Of a stretch of 8,858 nucleotides of DNA, positions 7,172 to 8,858 are shown in pieces; positions within the stretch are counted from its first letter, which is position 1, and each line of letters starts with the position of its first letter. Origin of the DNA: an uncultured Oscillospiraceae bacterium. GTDB lineage: Bacteria > Bacillota > Clostridia > Oscillospirales > Oscillospiraceae. The notes below the pieces were generated by a model. That model searched no databases and was not told where the DNA came from. It saw only the letters and a list, made by a program, of their open reading frames with translations. The translations under genes and the position numbers were made by a program. The stretch covers positions 1-8,858 of the forward strand of contig CAKTQM010000057.1 in assembly GCA_934597125.1 (NCBI GenBank), written 5' to 3'.

Positions 7172-8113
7172 ATGAGTTTTACCTATTTGAACCTGCAGGG
7201 AAAGCTGGAGCACGTGACGGCGACGGCTGAGGATATCGAGCGGCAATTGCAGCGGCTGCTGCAGGCCAACCCCCGCATCGTGCCGGTGGTGGGCCGCGCC
7301 GCGGCGGCGGGCGACGAGCTGGTGCTGGACTACGCCGGATTTTCCGAGGGCGTCCAGTTCCCCGGCGGCACCGCCGAAAAACAGACCCTGACCCTGGGCA
7401 GCGGCATGTTTATCCCCGGCTTTGAGGAGCAGCTGATCGGCGCCAACGCGGGGGATGATGTGACGGTGACCGTTACATTCCCCACGGAGTATCACGCCCC
7501 GGAGCTGGCGGGCAAGGCGGCGGAGTTCCGCTGCCACGTCCATGAGATCCGCAGCCACTCCAGCTATGAGCTGGACGACACCTTCGCCAGAGAGATCGGC
7601 CAGTGCGAGACCATGGAGCAGATGCGCGAGAACATGGGGAAGGCTCTGCAGGAATATTACGATCAGCGGGCGGAACAGGAGCTGTGCTGGCAGCTGATGC
7701 ATCAGGCGGCGGCCACCGTGGAGGAGCAGCCCTCGGAGGAGGAGCTGGATCGGATGGTGGAGGCCCAGATGGAGACGTTGAAGGCCCAGCTGGCCCAGAA
7801 GGGTTTGACGCTGGAGGCCTATTGCCAGTTTACCGGCAGCGACGAGAAGAAGCTGCGTGAGGACATGCGGCCCGACGCGCTGGAGGCCTTCCACACCCAG
7901 AAGGCGGTGGAAAAGATCGCCGAACTGGAGGGGCTGACCGTCAGCGACGAGGAGATGGACGCCGCGTTTGCGCGGATCTGCGCCGACAACCACATGAGCG
8001 CGGAGGACTTGAAGCCCTATTTTGACAACGGCTTCAAGACCGTCGTACACCAGCAGATGCTGCGGGACAAGGCCACCCAGGTGGTGCGCCGCAGCGCCAA
8101 CATCACCCAGTGA
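7172..8113 (+). CDS. Trigger-factor-like FKBP chaperone lacking the ribosome-binding domain
   Basis: The 313-residue protein matches the second and third domains of trigger factor. Residues 1-46 resemble the interdomain linker. Residues 47-127 form an FKBP-type peptidyl-prolyl isomerase domain with GDELVLDYAG (47-56), LGSGMFIPGFEEQLIG (75-90), TFPTEYHAPELAGK and a closing FRCHVHEI strand. Residues 128-313 form the helical C-terminal chaperone arms (ELDDTFAREI at the start, a late DEEMDAAFARI segment). The roughly 110-residue N-terminal ribosome-docking domain of true trigger factor is absent. It is not hidden upstream, because the DUF3786 gene ends 6 bases earlier. The ribosome binding site is modest (AAAAGGA at 7154-7160, 11 bases before the ATG). 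Placement in the acs operon and codon use like acsV suggest a specialised folding or metal-insertion helper rather than the general chaperone. A His/Cys cluster (Cys121, His122, His124, His129) could bind metal. Domain call strong; role inferred. Confidence 0.85.
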   Translation: MSFTYLNLQGKLEHVTATAEDIERQLQRLLQANPRIVPVVGRAAAAGDELVLDYAGFSEGVQFPGGTAEKQTLTLGSGMFIPGFEEQLIGANAGDDVTVTVTFPTEYHAPELAGKAAEFRCHVHEIRSHSSYELDDTFAREIGQCETMEQMRENMGKALQEYYDQRAEQELCWQLMHQAAATVEEQPSEEELDRMVEAQMETLKAQLAQKGLTLEAYCQFTGSDEKKLREDMRPDALEAFHTQKAVEKIAELEGLTVSDEEMDAAFARICADNHMSAEDLKPYFDNGFKTVVHQQMLRDKATQVVRRSANITQ

Positions 8114-8118
8114 TTGAT

Positions 8119-8135
8119 CGGCGCACAGGGCGCCG
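8119..8135 (+). other. Small hairpin after the trigger-factor-like gene
   Basis: CGGCGC (8119-8124) pairs with GCGCCG (8130-8135) around a 5-base loop. There is no T-run, so it is not an intrinsic terminator, and fhs is probably read from the same transcript. A second weak stem, TCAGG with CCTGA (8152-8156 with 8162-8166, loop GAAAA), follows before the fhs ribosome binding site. The rest of 8114-8187 holds nothing else I recognise. Confidence 0.4.
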
Positions 8136-8173
8136 TGAGAGAAATACCAATTCAGGGAAAACCTGAGGATAAC

Positions 8174-8180
8174 AAGGAGG
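8174..8180 (+). promoter_or_regulatory. Ribosome binding site of fhs
   Basis: AAGGAGG lies 7 bases before the ATG at 8188, an excellent Shine-Dalgarno sequence, stronger than those of the three accessory genes upstream. Confidence 0.9.
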
Positions 8181-8187
8181 AACTACC

Positions 8188-8858
8188 ATGGCAATCGAAT
8201 TCAAAGACGGCAAGTATGTGGACGCCAATGGCCACGTGACGCTGGATCCTACCATTTACAAGGACTGGCAGATCGCGGAGGAAGCGGAAAAGGCGCTGCC
8301 TCCCGTGGATTATTTCCGTGAGAAGCTGGGCCTGCTGCCTGAGGAGATCATTCCCTACGGCAAGACCCCCAAGATCGACTTTATCAAGGTCATGAACCGC
8401 TTGAAGGATAAGCCCGACGGCAAGTTCATCGAAGTGACCGCCATCACCCCCACCCCCTTTGGCGAGGGTAAGTCCACCGTGTCCCTGGGCCTGATCGAGG
8501 GTCTGGGCAAGCTGGGTCTGAATGTGGGCGGCGCCCTGCGTCAACCCTCCGGCGGCCCCACCATGAACGTGAAGGGCACCGCCGCCGGCGGCGGTAACGC
8601 GCTGCTGATGCCCATGACCGAGTTCTCTCTGGGCCTGACCGGCGATATCAACGACATCATGAATGCCCACAACCTGGCCATGGTGGCGCTGAACGCCCGT
8701 ATGCAGCACGAGCGCAACAACAACGATGAGTGGCTGGCCGCCAAGGGTCTGAAGCGTCTGGACATCGACCCCAAGCGTATCGAGATGGGCTGGGTCATGG
8801 ACTTCTGCGCCCAGGGCCTGCGCAACATCATCATCGGCATCGGCGGCCGTCTGGACGG
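8188..8858 (+). CDS. fhs: Formate-tetrahydrofolate ligase (FTHFS), 5' part, cut by the window end
   Basis: The open frame runs from 8188 off the window end (223 complete codons, no stop). FTHFS makes 10-formyl-THF from formate, THF and ATP, the entry to the methyl branch of the pathway. The N-terminal part has the family P-loop [11 protein letters not shown] at 87-97 (Lys95), [16 protein letters not shown] before it, an AAGGG loop, LTGDIN, and [14 protein letters not shown] at the end. Compared with the Moorella enzyme from memory it has an N-terminal extension of about 20 residues, LRQPS (117-121) in place of LREPS, and about 14 extra residues around 173-190 before LDIDP. It therefore looks like a divergent FTHFS branch. 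Arginine codons are only CGT and CGC (6 and 3, none CGG), as in acsB, suggesting high expression. Family call secure; C-terminal part unseen. Confidence 0.93.
   Translation, partial: MAIEFKDGKYVDANGHVTLDPTIYKDWQIAEEAEKALPPVDYFREKLGLLPEEIIPYGKTPKIDFIKVMNRLKDKPDGKFIEVTAITPTPFGEGKSTVSLGLIEGLGKLGLNVGGALRQPSGGPTMNVKGTAAGGGNALLMPMTEFSLGLTGDINDIMNAHNLAMVALNARMQHERNNNDEWLAAKGLKRLDIDPKRIEMGWVMDFCAQGLRNIIIGIGGRLD

Noticed and set aside
7172..7310. Frameshift or truncation of a normal trigger factor
   Set aside because: The upstream bases encode an intact DUF3786 protein ending 6 bases earlier, and no frame shows the ribosome-docking signature. The gene is short by design, not broken.
5504..8050. Minus-strand open frame of 848 codons spanning acsV, DUF3786 and the trigger-factor-like gene
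   Set aside because: It crosses three well-supported genes, is rich in His, Arg, Gly and Leu, and shows no domain. It is a striking length but explained by codon bias.
8114..8146. Sigma-70 promoter before fhs starting from TTGATC
   Set aside because: No acceptable -10 hexamer lies 16-18 bases downstream, so there is no support for a separate fhs promoter.
8114..8187. Folate-responsive riboswitch before fhs
   Set aside because: Only 74 bases with two short stems and no recognisable THF aptamer core. Nothing supports it.

Overview
The window is a dense, single-direction stretch of Wood-Ljungdahl (reductive acetyl-CoA) genes. It is GC-rich DNA with strong AGGAGG-type ribosome binding sites. 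The proteins resemble clostridial rather than archaeal forms: a short ACS without the CdhC architecture, an AcsV-type activator and a bacterial FTHFS. This suggests an anaerobic Firmicute of class Clostridia. A GC-rich gut Oscillospiraceae-like lineage is my best guess, but it is an inference from composition and protein flavour only.

Layout, all on the + strand: (1) 31-2304, one long gene in which the large subunit of the corrinoid iron-sulfur protein (AcsC) is fused through a charged linker to methyl-THF:corrinoid methyltransferase (AcsE). (2) 2305-2403, an intergenic region with a perfect 14-bp GC hairpin and then a possible extended -10 promoter. (3) 2404-4539, acsB, acetyl-CoA synthase, with all A-cluster ligands present. 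(4) A second GC hairpin at 4552-4577. (5) 4607-6538, acsV, the reductive activator of the corrinoid protein. (6) 6542-7165, a DUF3786 protein probably coupled to acsV. (7) 7172-8113, a trigger-factor-like FKBP chaperone without the ribosome-binding domain. (8) 8188 to the window end, the 5' part of fhs, formate-tetrahydrofolate ligase. No stretch over 100 bases lacks a gene.

How the genes work together: Fhs starts the methyl branch by loading formate onto THF. The AcsE domain moves the methyl group from methyl-THF to the cobalt of the AcsC corrinoid protein. AcsB joins that methyl with CO and CoA to make acetyl-CoA. AcsV re-reduces corrinoid that has been oxidised to Co(II). The DUF3786 and trigger-factor-like proteins have no established role here; from position they are candidates for cofactor insertion, folding or activation. 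AcsD, CODH (acsA/cooS), acsF/cooC and the other folate enzymes are not in the window and may lie outside it.

The main points of interest are the AcsC-AcsE fusion, the operon-embedded truncated trigger factor, the hairpins on both sides of acsB, a sharp arginine-codon split between the catalytic and the accessory genes, and an unusual FTHFS variant. No mobile elements, CRISPR arrays, tRNAs or rRNAs were seen.
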